Positions 34,644 through 45,070 of a DNA stretch of 64,000 bases are shown one piece after another. The stretch covers positions 62,001 through 126,000 of the forward strand of contig NZ_SIRR01000012.1 of the NCBI RefSeq assembly GCF_011634895.1, read 5' to 3'. Source of the stretch: Rheinheimera pleomorphica (GTDB taxonomy: Bacteria; Pseudomonadota; Gammaproteobacteria; Enterobacterales; Alteromonadaceae). Positions within the stretch are counted from its first letter, which is position 1. Every line of letters starts with the position of its first letter. Under the pieces are notes generated by a model that saw only the letters and a program-made list of their open reading frames with translations, did no database searches and was not told where the DNA came from. Position numbers and translations under genes: made by a program.

Positions 34644-36668
34644 ATGAATAAATTATCAGTACTAGCGACAGCTTTTGTCACAGCTTTTAGCATCAATGTG
34701 TATGCTGAAAATGCGGCAGAGGCGCTGACGCTGCCGGTTATTACACAGGACGCGCAACATGCGACGGCAACAAAACGCATAACAGCGTTGTTTACCCGTG
34801 GCCATTATAATGCTGTGCAACTTGATGATGCGTTATCATCCAGAATGTTTGATACCTATCTGAAAAACCTGGATTATTACCGCAATGTACTGATAAAAGC
34901 TGACGTAGATGCCTTCGAGCCGTATCGCGATAAATTTGATGATGCGATTAACAAAGGCAACCTGAGCTTCGCGTTTGACATGTTCAACCTGACGTTAAAG
35001 CGCCGGGCTGAACGGTTTGATTATGCGCTGGCGCTGCTGGAGAAAGACTTCGACTTTACCCGTGATGACCAGTACCTTTATGACCGCGAAAATGCGGCCT
35101 GGCCTGCAACGACGGCAGAACTAAATGAGATTTGGCGGCAACGGGTGAAGTTTGATGCGCTGAACCTGAAGCTGGCCGGTAAAAAAGATGATGAAATTAA
35201 AACCATACTGACAAAGCGCTACCGTAATACGCAAAAGCGTTTAACCCAGACCGAAAGCGAAGATGTGTTTCAACTGGTGATGAATTCATTTGCCCGCAGT
35301 ATCGAAGCGCATACCTCTTATTTATCGCCACGTAATGCTGACCGTTTTCAACAGGAAATGAACCTGTCTCTGGAAGGTATTGGCGCCGTATTGCGCGCAG
35401 ACGAAGATTACACTGTTATTCAAAGCCTGGTGCCCGGTGGGCCGGCAGATTTAACCCAGAAGTTAAAACCAAAAGATAAAATCATCGGTGTTGCCCAGGA
35501 CAAAGCGGAATTTGTTGATGTGATTGGCTGGCGGCTGGACGATGTGGTCGATCTGATCAAGGGGCCTAAGGGCAGTACCGTTCGGTTACAGGTCGTTGGC
35601 GCTAACGATATTGGTACCAGTCAGGCCCAGGTTATCAGTATCGTGCGTGACAAGATCCGACTGGAAGACCGGGCGGCAAAAGCCGAGGTGTTTCAACCGC
35701 AACTATCAGAACTGGATCAGAAAATTGGCGTGATCAGCATCCCGGGCTTTTATAACAATTTAGCCGAAGATGTGAAAAAGCTATTGGTCGAGCTAAAAGA
35801 TAGCAAGGTTGATGGCATCATTATTGATTTACGCGGCAACGGCGGTGGTTCGCTACAGGAAGCGACCTTACTGACCGGTTTGTTTATTGACAGCGGCCCG
35901 GTGGTGCAAATTCGTGAGGGTGATGGCAAGGTGTCTGTGTCACAGGACAACGATGGCGTCAGTTATTACGAAGGGCCGTTAACGGTGATGGTAGACCGAT
36001 ACAGTGCTTCGGCGTCAGAGATTTTTGCCGCCGCCATGCAGGATTACGGCAGAGCTTTGGTAGTGGGTGAGCAAACCTTTGGTAAAGGCACTGTGCAGCA
36101 ACACCGCGGGCTGGGGCGTATTTATGATATGTTCGATAACCCGCTTGGCAGTGTGCAATATACCATTGCTAAGTTTTACCGTATTAACGGTGGTAGTACT
36201 CAGCATAAAGGCGTAATTCCGGATATCCAGTTTCCTACCGCAATAGATCCGGCCGAGTGGGGCGAAAGCAAAGAGGAATACGCATTACCGTGGGATTCGA
36301 TTAATGCTGCCCGTTATAACAGCCTGACTGATATCACCCCCCTGGTGCCCGTGCTGCGGGAAAAGCATCATGCAAGGATCAGTAGCGAGCAGGAGTTTCA
36401 GTATTTACTGGATGATATCGCGCAGTACAAAGAACAACTGGATGACAAAACGGTATCACTGAAAGAAGCCGAGCGTATTGCTGAGCGCGATATAAATAAA
36501 GCGCAACAATTGGCCCGGGTTAATGCACGGCTAAAGCGTTTTGGTCTGCCTGTTGTGACGTCGCTGGACGATGTACCAGAGAAACTTGAGAAAATTGATC
36601 CCTTTTTAGAAGAAGCTGCCAATATCACGGCTGATTTTAAAATGGTCAGCCGTTTGGCAAAAAAGTAA
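34644..36668 (+). CDS. prc: Tail-specific (C-terminal processing) protease Prc
   Basis: A 674-residue periplasmic serine protease of family S41. The signal peptide is NKLSVLATAFVTAFSINVYA. A PDZ domain lies about 235-325, and the catalytic centre has Ser456 in SASASEIF and Lys481 in TFGKGTVQQ, with the 25-residue spacing seen in E. coli Prc. It processes the lipoprotein and peptidoglycan-hydrolase pool in the periplasm, for example degrading MepS with NlpI in E. coli. It lies 17 nt after proQ, so it is probably the last gene of the msrC-proQ-prc transcript, ended by the hairpin at 36693. Confidence 0.95.
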   Translation: MNKLSVLATAFVTAFSINVYAENAAEALTLPVITQDAQHATATKRITALFTRGHYNAVQLDDALSSRMFDTYLKNLDYYRNVLIKADVDAFEPYRDKFDDAINKGNLSFAFDMFNLTLKRRAERFDYALALLEKDFDFTRDDQYLYDRENAAWPATTAELNEIWRQRVKFDALNLKLAGKKDDEIKTILTKRYRNTQKRLTQTESEDVFQLVMNSFARSIEAHTSYLSPRNADRFQQEMNLSLEGIGAVLRADEDYTVIQSLVPGGPADLTQKLKPKDKIIGVAQDKAEFVDVIGWRLDDVVDLIKGPKGSTVRLQVVGANDIGTSQAQVISIVRDKIRLEDRAAKAEVFQPQLSELDQKIGVISIPGFYNNLAEDVKKLLVELKDSKVDGIIIDLRGNGGGSLQEATLLTGLFIDSGPVVQIREGDGKVSVSQDNDGVSYYEGPLTVMVDRYSASASEIFAAAMQDYGRALVVGEQTFGKGTVQQHRGLGRIYDMFDNPLGSVQYTIAKFYRINGGSTQHKGVIPDIQFPTAIDPAEWGESKEEYALPWDSINAARYNSLTDITPLVPVLREKHHARISSEQEFQYLLDDIAQYKEQLDDKTVSLKEAERIAERDINKAQQLARVNARLKRFGLPVVTSLDDVPEKLEKIDPFLEEAANITADFKMVSRLAKK

Positions 36669-36692
36669 CAAACAGGGTTTCATCAGAGCAAT

Positions 36693-36717
36693 AAGGCGGT
36701 ATTATTACCGCCTTTTG
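36693..36717 (+). terminator. Terminator after prc
   Basis: AAGGCGGTA-ttat-TACCGCCTT is a 9-bp stem with TTTTGTT following, 24 nt after the prc stop. Confidence 0.88.
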
Positions 36718-36760
36718 TTAATGTAAGATGATAAAACATAATAATTATAAAGGTTAACTA

Positions 36761-38092
36761 ATGGCTACACGTGGTGAGTTCTCTTCGAGGATCGGCTTTA
36801 TTCTGGCCGCTTCCGGTTCAGCAGTTGGCTTGGGCAATATCTGGGGCTTCCCGACCCAGGTTGCCAGTAATGGTGGGGCAGCATTTGTCATAATGTATCT
36901 GATCCTGGCATTTTTATTGGCGTATCCGGTGTTAATGGCGGAATTGTTAATAGGCCGGGCGACAAAATCCAATGTGGTAGATGCGCTGGGCCAGGTATCG
37001 CGAGGCCTATCCGGCCGGGTAGTGGGTGCCTGGGGCATAATGACAGTGTCATTAATTCTGGCGTTTTACAGTATTGTCGGCGGTTGGATGCTATCGCATA
37101 CCGTCGAAGCCTTGGTCAATCTGGCTGGCTTTGAGCACTTAGCACAGTGGTTAATCTCCTTCTCTTTAGAACGTAATTTGTTGTTTTGCGCCGTATTTAT
37201 GGCGCTTACTGTTGGCATTGTCAGTGGTGGTGTGGTCGACGGTATAGAGCGCTGGTCGGTACGGTTAATGCCCACCTTGTTTGTCATTATGATAATGCTG
37301 TTTGCTTATGTTATGACGCAGCAAGGCGCAATGGACGGCCTGAAAGTGTATTTGTTACCTGATTTTAGTCAGGCATTAAACCCGGATTTACTGATCAGCG
37401 CGATGGGGCAGGCGTTTTTCTCTATGTCACTGGGTGTCGGCACTATGTTGATTTATGGCTCTTACGTCAGCCACAGTGAAAACCTGCCAAGGTTAGGTGC
37501 TGCGGTATCGTTGGTAGACATTGGCGTAGCTGTTTTGGCAGGATTATTGATTATTCCGGCGATGTATGTGGCGCTGCACAACGGCGTGCAAATTTTCGGT
37601 GAAAACGGGCAGTTACTGTCGGAAGATACGCTGATCTTTACCGTGTTACCGTCACTATTTACCACTATGGGCGCTGTTGGTGGCGTGGTGGCTTTTGCTT
37701 TCTTTCTGCTAATGTCGATAGCCGCATTGACGTCTTCCATTTCAATGCTGGAAGTCCCGGTGTCTTATGTGGTCGAAAAACGCAACCTGAACCGGCATAA
37801 AGCGGTGTGGTTGATCGCTGCCATCATTTTTGCCCTTAGCTGTTTGATCATTGTCAACTTTGACACCCTGTTTGGTTTGGTTATTGCGCTAACCACCCGT
37901 TACAGCCAGCCATTACTTGGTTTAATGCTGTGTATTTTTGCCGGCTGGATTTGGCATCGTAATGAAATACTCAAAGAGTTGAAAAGTGGTGACAAGTTGG
38001 CAGAGCAAGGAATTTTCTGGCGAATTTGGCCCTGGTATGTCAAGTTTGTCTGCCCATTAATTATCGCGCTGATGTTTTACCGCTCACTGTAA
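36761..38092 (+). CDS. NSS family sodium-dependent transporter
   Basis: A 443-residue inner-membrane protein of the neurotransmitter:sodium symporter family (LeuT fold). The first helix SRIGFILAASGSAVGLGNIWGFP (split here for reading as IGFILAASGSAVGLG plus NIWGFP) carries the unwound sodium and substrate site. The chain then shows about eleven hydrophobic segments, which fits bacterial members with 11 helices. The sixth-helix region SMSLGVGTMLIYGSYV is also typical. The substrate is probably an amino acid or related compound, but cannot be specified. It has its own promoter region after the prc terminator. Confidence 0.88.
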   Translation: MATRGEFSSRIGFILAASGSAVGLGNIWGFPTQVASNGGAAFVIMYLILAFLLAYPVLMAELLIGRATKSNVVDALGQVSRGLSGRVVGAWGIMTVSLILAFYSIVGGWMLSHTVEALVNLAGFEHLAQWLISFSLERNLLFCAVFMALTVGIVSGGVVDGIERWSVRLMPTLFVIMIMLFAYVMTQQGAMDGLKVYLLPDFSQALNPDLLISAMGQAFFSMSLGVGTMLIYGSYVSHSENLPRLGAAVSLVDIGVAVLAGLLIIPAMYVALHNGVQIFGENGQLLSEDTLIFTVLPSLFTTMGAVGGVVAFAFFLLMSIAALTSSISMLEVPVSYVVEKRNLNRHKAVWLIAAIIFALSCLIIVNFDTLFGLVIALTTRYSQPLLGLMLCIFAGWIWHRNEILKELKSGDKLAEQGIFWRIWPWYVKFVCPLIIALMFYRSL

Positions 38093-38125
38093 GTGCGACT
38101 TAAGCCTTTATATAACAATAAAAAT

Positions 38126-38148
38126 ACAGGGCGGTAGTCACGCCCTGT
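38126..38148 (+). repeat. Hairpin between the NSS and NhaC genes
   Basis: ACAGGGCG-gtagtca-CGCCCTGT forms an 8-bp perfect stem 33 nt after the NSS transporter stop and 21 nt before the NhaC-family start. It lacks a T-run, so it may be a weak terminator or a leader hairpin. Confidence 0.55.
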
Positions 38149-38169
38149 TCCAACCGGAGCATCAATTTT

Positions 38170-39639
38170 ATGTCTGAAAAACAACCCAGTTTTCTGGATG
38201 CCTCTGTGCCCTTACTGGTACTGGTTGTGCTGCTTTCAGCTTCTGTGTACTTATTCGGAGATAACTCATCTTACGGGCCAAACCAGATAGCACTGTTTAT
38301 GGCCACCGCGGTTGCCGTGGTTATCGGGTTAAAAAATGGTTATCGCTGGTCGGTGATGGAAAAAGCCATGGTGAAGGGCATTTCGCTGTCGCTGGGCGCT
38401 GTGCTGATCCTGCTGTCTGTCGGGGCACTGATTGGCACCTGGATGCTGTCCGGTACCGTACCTACGCTGATTTACTATGGTTTGCAGATCCTCAGCCCAA
38501 GCTGGTTTTATGCGGCCTCTTGTTTACTGTGCGGTATCGTAGCGATGAGTATTGGTAGTTCCTGGACAACGGCGGCGACTATCGGTGTGGCTTTGATTGG
38601 TGTCGCGGCCGGTCTTGGCCTGTCACCGGCTATTACCGCAGGGGCTATCGTTTCCGGGGCTTACTTTGGCGATAAGATCTCGCCGTTAAGTGAAACGACC
38701 AACCTGGCACCGGCCGTTGCCGGGGCTGACTTATTTGATCATATCCGCCATATGTTATGGACGACTGTGCCGAGCTTTTTGTTGGCGCTTGTTTTGTTTA
38801 CAGTGATTGGTTTTAATTCTGATGTAAGTGCAGATTTGGCCCGTATTGATGAAATAAGCCAGGTACTGCAGGCTAATTTTTCAATTAGTGTGTTGGCGCT
38901 GGTACCCTTATTTGTGCTGCTGACGATGGCGATAAAGAAAGTACCGGCCTTTCCCACGGTATTTATCGGCGCGCTATTGGGCGCTTTGTGGGCAGTGCTG
39001 TTCCAGCAGGATTTGCTGTCAAAGTTGATTGAAACCGACGTGCCAGCTGCTTTGGGGATCACCAAGCTGATTTGGCATATTTTACATGCCGGTTTTAGCA
39101 TTGACACCGGTAACGCCAGCCTGAACGATCTGCTAAGCGGCGGCGGTATGTCCAGTATGCTAAATACCATATGGCTGGTGTTCAGCGCTATGATGTTTGG
39201 CGCGACCATCGAAAAGATAGGCTTACTGCGCAAGTTTGTCACCTCTATTTTGTTCTTTGCCCGCAGCACAGGCTCGCTGATTACCAGTACTATTGCCACC
39301 TGTTTTGTGACCAATGTGCTGACCGCTGATCAGTATATGTCGATTGTCATGCCTGGCCGGATGTTTAAAGAAGAGTATGAACGGCGTAATTTGGCCCCGG
39401 TTAATTTGTCGCGCACCCTGGAAGATGGCGGTACCATCACCAGCCCGCTGATCCCGTGGAATACCTGCGGCGCTTATATGCACAGCGTGTTGCAGGTTAG
39501 CCCGCTGGATTATGCCATGTACGCGTTTTTTAACCTGATTAATCCGGTGCTGGCGATTATTTATGCTTACTGCGGTATCAAGGTATTAAAGCTGACGCCG
39601 CCAGACTCTGTGATAAGGGATGTGGCCAGCAAAGCCTAA
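38170..39639 (+). CDS. nhaC: NhaC-family Na+/H+ antiporter
   Basis: A 489-residue polytopic protein of the NhaC family. The signature SGAYFGDKISPLSETTNLAP (near residue 160) and the C-terminal EDGGTITSPLIPWNTCGAYM identify the ion-transport superfamily fold. It would exchange external protons for internal sodium, or exchange related organic ions. About a dozen hydrophobic segments are present. GGAG precedes the ATG. With the preceding NSS symporter it forms a pair in which sodium taken up is pumped out, though cotranscription is not certain. Lactate/malate-type antiporters of the family are an alternative. Confidence 0.88.
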   Translation: MSEKQPSFLDASVPLLVLVVLLSASVYLFGDNSSYGPNQIALFMATAVAVVIGLKNGYRWSVMEKAMVKGISLSLGAVLILLSVGALIGTWMLSGTVPTLIYYGLQILSPSWFYAASCLLCGIVAMSIGSSWTTAATIGVALIGVAAGLGLSPAITAGAIVSGAYFGDKISPLSETTNLAPAVAGADLFDHIRHMLWTTVPSFLLALVLFTVIGFNSDVSADLARIDEISQVLQANFSISVLALVPLFVLLTMAIKKVPAFPTVFIGALLGALWAVLFQQDLLSKLIETDVPAALGITKLIWHILHAGFSIDTGNASLNDLLSGGGMSSMLNTIWLVFSAMMFGATIEKIGLLRKFVTSILFFARSTGSLITSTIATCFVTNVLTADQYMSIVMPGRMFKEEYERRNLAPVNLSRTLEDGGTITSPLIPWNTCGAYMHSVLQVSPLDYAMYAFFNLINPVLAIIYAYCGIKVLKLTPPDSVIRDVASKA

Positions 39640-39655
39640 ACCATAAATAACTGAC

Positions 39656-39684
39656 AAAAAGCCTGATTCGTTCAGGCTTTTTTA
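39656..39684 (+). terminator. Terminator after nhaC
   Basis: AAAAAGCCTG-attcgtt-CAGGCTTTTTT, 17 nt past the stop codon, is a standard Rho-independent terminator. Confidence 0.92.
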
Positions 39685-39722
39685 TCCGTATACTTAGATT
39701 AAACGATTCAGCAGGACATGAT

Positions 39723-42311
39723 ATGGCTCAGCAAACTATGAACCGGACGGCAACATCACGACATGATTATCAACCTCCGGCATTTTTGATAACGCAGGTA
39801 GCGCTAACCTTTGAACTGGATCCCAAGGCTACCCGGGTGACATCCGTGATGCAGGTGCAACGGCAAAGTGAGGCGACCTGCCTGAAGCTGGATGGCCAGC
39901 AGCTGCGCTTGATCAGTGTAGCAGTAAATGAGCAACAGCTCAGCGCAGAGGCTTATCAACTGGACGAGCACAGCCTGACCTTAACCGACTTGCCACTGTG
40001 TTTTGAACTGCGCATTGTGACGGAAATATCACCACAAACGAATACTGCGCTTGAAGGTTTGTATCTGGCGGATGATACCTACTGTACCCAGTGTGAAGCT
40101 CAGGGCTTTCGCCGTATTAGCTATTTTTTAGACCGGCCGGATGTGCTGGCCGAATACCAGGTTACGATTAAAGCCGATGCCCGGCGTTATCCTTATCTGT
40201 TGTCTAATGGCAACAAGGTATCGGAACACCTCGATCAGCAAGGCCGCAGAGTAGTGCAGTGGCATGACCCCTTTCCTAAGCCTTGTTACTTATTTGCATT
40301 GGTTGCCGGTGATTTTGATGTGTTAATGGGTAATTTTATTACTCGCAGTGGCCGTGATGTTAGCTTGCAGTTGTTTGTTGAAAAAGGTCAGGGGCATAAA
40401 GGTCAGTTCGCGCTGGACGCATTGAAAAGGGCGATGGCCTGGGATGAGCAGCGTTTTAATCTGGAATATGATCTGGACATCTACATGGTGGTCGCGGTGG
40501 ACTTCTTTAATATGGGCGCGATGGAGAACAAAGGCCTGAATGTGTTTAACAGCAAATATGTGCTGGCCGACCCTGCTACCGCAACAGATCGTGATTACTT
40601 TAATATTGAGTCCATTATTGGCCATGAGTATTTCCACAACTGGACCGGTAACCGGGTGACCTGCCGCGATTGGTTTCAACTAAGCCTGAAAGAGGGCTTA
40701 ACGGTGTTTCGTGATCAGGAGTTTAGTGCTGATATGAGCTCGGCCACACTGTGTCGCATTGACGCAGTCAAGCTTATCCGCACCGCGCAGTTTGCCGAAG
40801 ACGCCAGCCCGATGTCGCATCCGATCCGGCCGGAGCAGGTGCTGGAAATGAATAATTTTTACACCGTTACCGTGTATGATAAAGGTGCTGAAGTGATCCG
40901 CATGCTGCAAACCCTACTGGGGCGGGAGCGCTTTGCCGATGGCCTGGCCTTGTACCTTAACCGCCATGACGGGCAGGCGGTAACCTGTGATGATTTTGTC
41001 CGTGCCATGCAAGATGCCAGTGGCGTGGATTTAAGCCAGTTTTCACTGTGGTACAGTCAATCGGGTTCACCCGAACTGACCGTCAGGCAGCATTATGATA
41101 GTGCAGCCGCGCGTTTGACATTAACCGTTAAGCAGCACACGCCGCCAACGGCAGATCAAACCGACAAGCAGGCTTTACTGATGCCAATACGCATCGAGTT
41201 TTTACTGCCCGACGCGACCAAACAACAACATGTACTGCAGTTAACGCAAGCCAGCCAGCAGTTTGTGTTTGACAATATCAGCGCTGAGCCTGTTGTGGTG
41301 TGGCTGGAGCATTTTTCTGCGCCGGTAAAGCTGCATGCCAACAGCAGTGACGACAGTTTGCTACAGATTGCTGCAATGGCCAGTGATGGCGTGGCGCGCT
41401 GGGATGCGATGCAACAATTTTGGAGTGGCAAAGTAGCACAGGTTATCGCAGGGCACAGCGCTGAAACCGTGTTACCAACACAGCTATTTGATATGATGAA
41501 GCAGTGGCTACATCAGCCTGGTGCTGACCTGGCGCTTACAGCAGAGTTATTAATGCTGCCGGATTTTGATAGCTTAGCGGAGCAGTATCAGCAAATACCG
41601 GTAGACGGCATTTGGCAGGCTTTACAGCAATTCGAACATTTACTGGCGACAACTTTGCAGACGGCGTTACGACACTGCTACGACCAGCTGGCCGGACAAG
41701 CCTATCAGTACAGCGAATACGCCGTCGCTAGCCGCCGATTGCGGGCTTTGTGCCTGCGTTATCTGGCTCGGGTTGATTCAGATGCCGGTTTGACCGTCAG
41801 GTCGCATTATCAGCAAGCTGACAATATGACCGACACTATTGCTGCCCTTAGCGCAGCGCAGCAAACTGATGCCGTCCTGTTTAGTGAGCTTATAAGTGAC
41901 TTTACCGCGCGTTGGCAGCAGGATGTGCTGGCAACAGATAAAGCTTTTGCGTTGGTGGCATCTAACCCTTCAGAGCAAGTATTTAGCGGTATTGATGCCA
42001 TGTTGCAGCATCCGCAATTTAGCTGGAAAAACCCAAACCGGATCCGTGCTTTATTCAGCGCTTTTAGTTTACGTAATCCAAAGCAGTTTCATCGCGTTGA
42101 TGGCAAAGGTTATCAGCTGCTGCAGCAAACGGTAGCCCGGGTAGATGTGATTAACCCGCAGGTTGCTGCCCGGTTAGTGACGCCGTTATTAAGTTGGCGC
42201 CGCTATGACAGTACGCGGCAACAGCTAATGCAACAGGCTCTGCGTCAACTTGCAGGTAGTGCAACACTTAGCAATGATCTGTATGAAAAGGTCAGTAGAA
42301 GCCTGGACTGA
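39723..42311 (+). CDS. pepN: Aminopeptidase N (M1 metallopeptidase)
   Basis: An 862-residue cytoplasmic aminopeptidase that removes N-terminal residues from peptides. The substrate-anchoring GAMENKGLNVF motif is followed by the zinc site HEYFHNWTGNRV with His301, Glu302 and His305; the third ligand is in the helix LKEGLTVFRDQEF. The four-domain layout and length match proteobacterial PepN. Its stop overlaps the start of the DUF2835 gene (TGATG), showing translational coupling. It is monocistronic upstream, after the nhaC terminator. Confidence 0.96.
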   Translation: MAQQTMNRTATSRHDYQPPAFLITQVALTFELDPKATRVTSVMQVQRQSEATCLKLDGQQLRLISVAVNEQQLSAEAYQLDEHSLTLTDLPLCFELRIVTEISPQTNTALEGLYLADDTYCTQCEAQGFRRISYFLDRPDVLAEYQVTIKADARRYPYLLSNGNKVSEHLDQQGRRVVQWHDPFPKPCYLFALVAGDFDVLMGNFITRSGRDVSLQLFVEKGQGHKGQFALDALKRAMAWDEQRFNLEYDLDIYMVVAVDFFNMGAMENKGLNVFNSKYVLADPATATDRDYFNIESIIGHEYFHNWTGNRVTCRDWFQLSLKEGLTVFRDQEFSADMSSATLCRIDAVKLIRTAQFAEDASPMSHPIRPEQVLEMNNFYTVTVYDKGAEVIRMLQTLLGRERFADGLALYLNRHDGQAVTCDDFVRAMQDASGVDLSQFSLWYSQSGSPELTVRQHYDSAAARLTLTVKQHTPPTADQTDKQALLMPIRIEFLLPDATKQQHVLQLTQASQQFVFDNISAEPVVVWLEHFSAPVKLHANSSDDSLLQIAAMASDGVARWDAMQQFWSGKVAQVIAGHSAETVLPTQLFDMMKQWLHQPGADLALTAELLMLPDFDSLAEQYQQIPVDGIWQALQQFEHLLATTLQTALRHCYDQLAGQAYQYSEYAVASRRLRALCLRYLARVDSDAGLTVRSHYQQADNMTDTIAALSAAQQTDAVLFSELISDFTARWQQDVLATDKAFALVASNPSEQVFSGIDAMLQHPQFSWKNPNRIRALFSAFSLRNPKQFHRVDGKGYQLLQQTVARVDVINPQVAARLVTPLLSWRRYDSTRQQLMQQALRQLAGSATLSNDLYEKVSRSLD

Positions 42312-42532
42312 TGCGACAGTATTATTTCAATGCCTATCTGACAACAGAGCAATGCGAGGCGTATTACCGCGGCGCGGTGAAATATGTTGTGGTGACCGCA
42401 GACAGTGGCGAGCGGGTGCAACTGCAATTTCATCATTTGCGCCCCTTTATCGACAGTGCCGGTTTGAGGGGCCGTTTTCGCCTGAGTGTCAGTGAACAAG
42501 GTGCGTTTCAGCGTCTGGAAAAAATTAATTAG
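42311..42532 (+). CDS. DUF2835 small protein
   Basis: A 73-residue soluble protein: MRQYYFNAYLTTEQCEAYY, then HHLRPFIDSAGLRGRFRL. It matches the DUF2835 family as I know it, small gammaproteobacterial proteins often near pepN. The start overlaps the pepN stop by one base. No catalytic motif can be seen and the function is unknown. Confidence 0.78.
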   Translation: MRQYYFNAYLTTEQCEAYYRGAVKYVVVTADSGERVQLQFHHLRPFIDSAGLRGRFRLSVSEQGAFQRLEKIN

Positions 42533-42852
42533 AGTTTATACTTTAAACACTGAATTAAAACAATGGCTTGCTTATATCTCTGGTTTGACCTTTAATTTCA
42601 TTAGCTTATAGCAAGGCGTGTTATAGCATTAGGCATATGTTAAACCACTGACAGATTAAAACGGGCAAAAGTTGCGCCAAAATTGTAAAAACTGAATACA
42701 AATCAACAGATTTACGTTGCACCAGGCCTTGCCTGTAGCCTGAAATGATGTAATTATTTTAGCTAAGTAAGCTGAGCTCGGATCAGTTGGCTTGGTAATA
42801 TAACTAAAAAAACACTTATAAATCCTGCAGGGACAGGGGGGGAGATAACAAG
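42533..42852. promoter_or_regulatory. 320-bp gene-free leader before the DUF1302 operon
   Basis: No ORF longer than about ten codons and no clear hairpin was found. The stretch is AT-rich and ends in an unusually G-rich ribosome binding site (a run of seven G then AG at about 42835) before the DUF1302 start. It most likely holds the promoter and 5' leader of the quartet. Confidence 0.5.
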
Positions 42853-45054
42853 ATGAATAAAAGGTCGATAACCTTTGCTAAGAAACCCTTAGCGCTAGGT
42901 GTTGCTTCAGCGCTGTTTGCCTTGTCAATGGCTCCGGCACAAGCAGCAAGCTGGGATCTGGGTGATGTCAGCATTACGTTTGATTCAACGTTTTCCTATG
43001 GCGGCAGTGTCCGTATGGAAGACCGTAATTGGGATACGATCAGCAAAGCGAATAACCCAGGCCTGAATTGGGCTGGTTATGGTTATGATTTGGCAAATGC
43101 GGACCCGATGAAGCGGTTTAATCCGGTTTATACCAGCGCCGACATCTGGAAAGAATATGGCTCTTATTCCAGCAACGGCGACAGCGGTAATCTGAACTAC
43201 GATCGCGGCGATATGTTTAGCAGCCTGTTTAAAGGTTTACACGAGTTATCTATTACCAAAGATAATATCGGCTTGTTTACCCGCTTTATGTACTTCTACG
43301 ATTTTGCGCTGATGGACAAAGACGGCGCTTACACTAATCCGTTATCAGGCAATCGTGTTGACCCTTGCGCAGACGAAGAAGCCCGTGACTTAGCCTGCCG
43401 TGATATACGTTTATTAGACGCTTACATTTACGGCAACTTCAGTTTTAACGATGGTATGAACCCGGTTACCGTGAAGTTAGGCCAACAGGTACTAAGCTGG
43501 GGTGAAAGCACATTAATTCAGCATGGTATTAATATTACCCCTATTGATGTTGGTGTTGCCCGTGCACCGGGTGCAGAGCTTAAAGAAGCTTATATCCCTG
43601 TGGGTATGCTGACATTGAATATCGGTCTGACAGAAAATCTGTCTACAGAGCTATTTTATCAGTACGAGTGGGAAAATAGTTATCTACCGGTTCCTGGCAG
43701 CTATTTTTCGACGAATGACTTTGCCGGGAAAGGCGGCTTTAGTCAGAACGTGCAGCTAGGCTTTGCTGGTAATCCAGATATAGACCTGCCGTTTTTGGTA
43801 GGTGAAATGAATACTCTGTCAAGCATTGCCGGCGACCTTTATGCACTGATCGCTAACCCGGCTACGTCCGCCGCTGACAGGGCGTTAGCTGTTAGCCTGG
43901 CGACAGCGTACTCAACGAAAGTTACGCTTAGGCCAAACGGTAGCGAGGGTGAGATTAAACCTAAGGATGGTGGTCAATACGGTATTAAGCTTGAGTATTT
44001 CTCACCAGAGTTAAATGATACCGAATTTGCCCTGTACTACATGAATTACCATAGCCGCGTGCCGGTAATTTCGGGTATCGCCTCAGATTTTGAAGTTTAT
44101 CGTCGCAATGCCGATGGTAGCCTGATGTTAAATGATCAGAATATGCCTATAGCGGGTGGCTTATTGCAGTCTCTGCAAATTCTTGCAGCAAACCCGGGTG
44201 GTGTAACGGCGGATAATATCGGCGACTTGCCAATGTTCTCCAAAGCTTTATTAGAGTATCCAGAAGATATTAAACTTTATGGCTTCAGCTTTAATACTAC
44301 TTTAGGCGAAACCTCCGTTGCCGGTGAAATTGCCTACCGTCAGGACGAGCCCTTACAGATTGATGACGTTGAAATATTGTATGCCGGTATGCCTGAACAG
44401 TTGGCTAATGCCGGCTTACGGCCAGACTTAGCAGGCATATCTCAAATTGGCCGTGTAATCGGCACGAAAGTGGGCTCCGGGCAAAAAGCCAATGGCTTTA
44501 TTCTGGCGGATACCCTTCAGGCACAGATGACCTTTACCCATTTAGTTGGGCCGGCACTTGGCTCTGACAACGTCAGTTTATTGGCTGAGATTGGCGGTAT
44601 CCGTATTCAGGATATGCCGGAACAGAGCGTACTGCGTTTAAATGGTCCTAACACTGACCGCAGCGGAGCACCTTTACGTGGTTTAACAAACGGCGAGTTG
44701 GTAAATAAAGACGGTTTACATACTGGCTTATCTGATGGTGCTGAAACCAACCCGTTCCCGACAGCTTCTGCCTGGGGTTATCGTTTACTGGCGAAGATGG
44801 ATTACAATAACGTTTTTGCTGGCGTTAACCTGTCGCAACGTGCTGTGTTTTCTCACGACGTCAATGGTATTACACCGGATCCGTTATTTATGTTCGTTGA
44901 AGATCGTAAGTCTCTGGCTTATGCCATCAGCTTTGACTACCTGAGCAAATGGTCTGGCGAACTGTCATACAACGTATTCTGGGGCGGTCAGGGCACAACC
45001 AACAACGTAGCAGACCGTGACTTTATCTCTTTTAACATTAAGTACTCTATTTAA
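42853..45054 (+). CDS. DUF1302 outer-membrane-type protein
   Basis: A 733-residue exported protein. The signal peptide (basic start, hydrophobic LALGVASALFALSMAPAQA) is followed by a mature part rich in aromatic and glycine strands and ending in the single-strand pattern ISFNIKYSI with a terminal hydrophobic residue, as in outer-membrane beta-barrels. LGQQVLSWGESTLIQHG and ITPIDVGVARAPGAELKEA are typical of DUF1302. It is followed by DUF1329, YCF48-like and RND genes, a recurring combination in Gammaproteobacteria. A role in moving a hydrophobic substrate through the outer membrane is inferred from this context only. Confidence 0.84.
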   Translation: MNKRSITFAKKPLALGVASALFALSMAPAQAASWDLGDVSITFDSTFSYGGSVRMEDRNWDTISKANNPGLNWAGYGYDLANADPMKRFNPVYTSADIWKEYGSYSSNGDSGNLNYDRGDMFSSLFKGLHELSITKDNIGLFTRFMYFYDFALMDKDGAYTNPLSGNRVDPCADEEARDLACRDIRLLDAYIYGNFSFNDGMNPVTVKLGQQVLSWGESTLIQHGINITPIDVGVARAPGAELKEAYIPVGMLTLNIGLTENLSTELFYQYEWENSYLPVPGSYFSTNDFAGKGGFSQNVQLGFAGNPDIDLPFLVGEMNTLSSIAGDLYALIANPATSAADRALAVSLATAYSTKVTLRPNGSEGEIKPKDGGQYGIKLEYFSPELNDTEFALYYMNYHSRVPVISGIASDFEVYRRNADGSLMLNDQNMPIAGGLLQSLQILAANPGGVTADNIGDLPMFSKALLEYPEDIKLYGFSFNTTLGETSVAGEIAYRQDEPLQIDDVEILYAGMPEQLANAGLRPDLAGISQIGRVIGTKVGSGQKANGFILADTLQAQMTFTHLVGPALGSDNVSLLAEIGGIRIQDMPEQSVLRLNGPNTDRSGAPLRGLTNGELVNKDGLHTGLSDGAETNPFPTASAWGYRLLAKMDYNNVFAGVNLSQRAVFSHDVNGITPDPLFMFVEDRKSLAYAISFDYLSKWSGELSYNVFWGGQGTTNNVADRDFISFNIKYSI

Positions 45055-45070
45055 GGGACGAGCACTAATT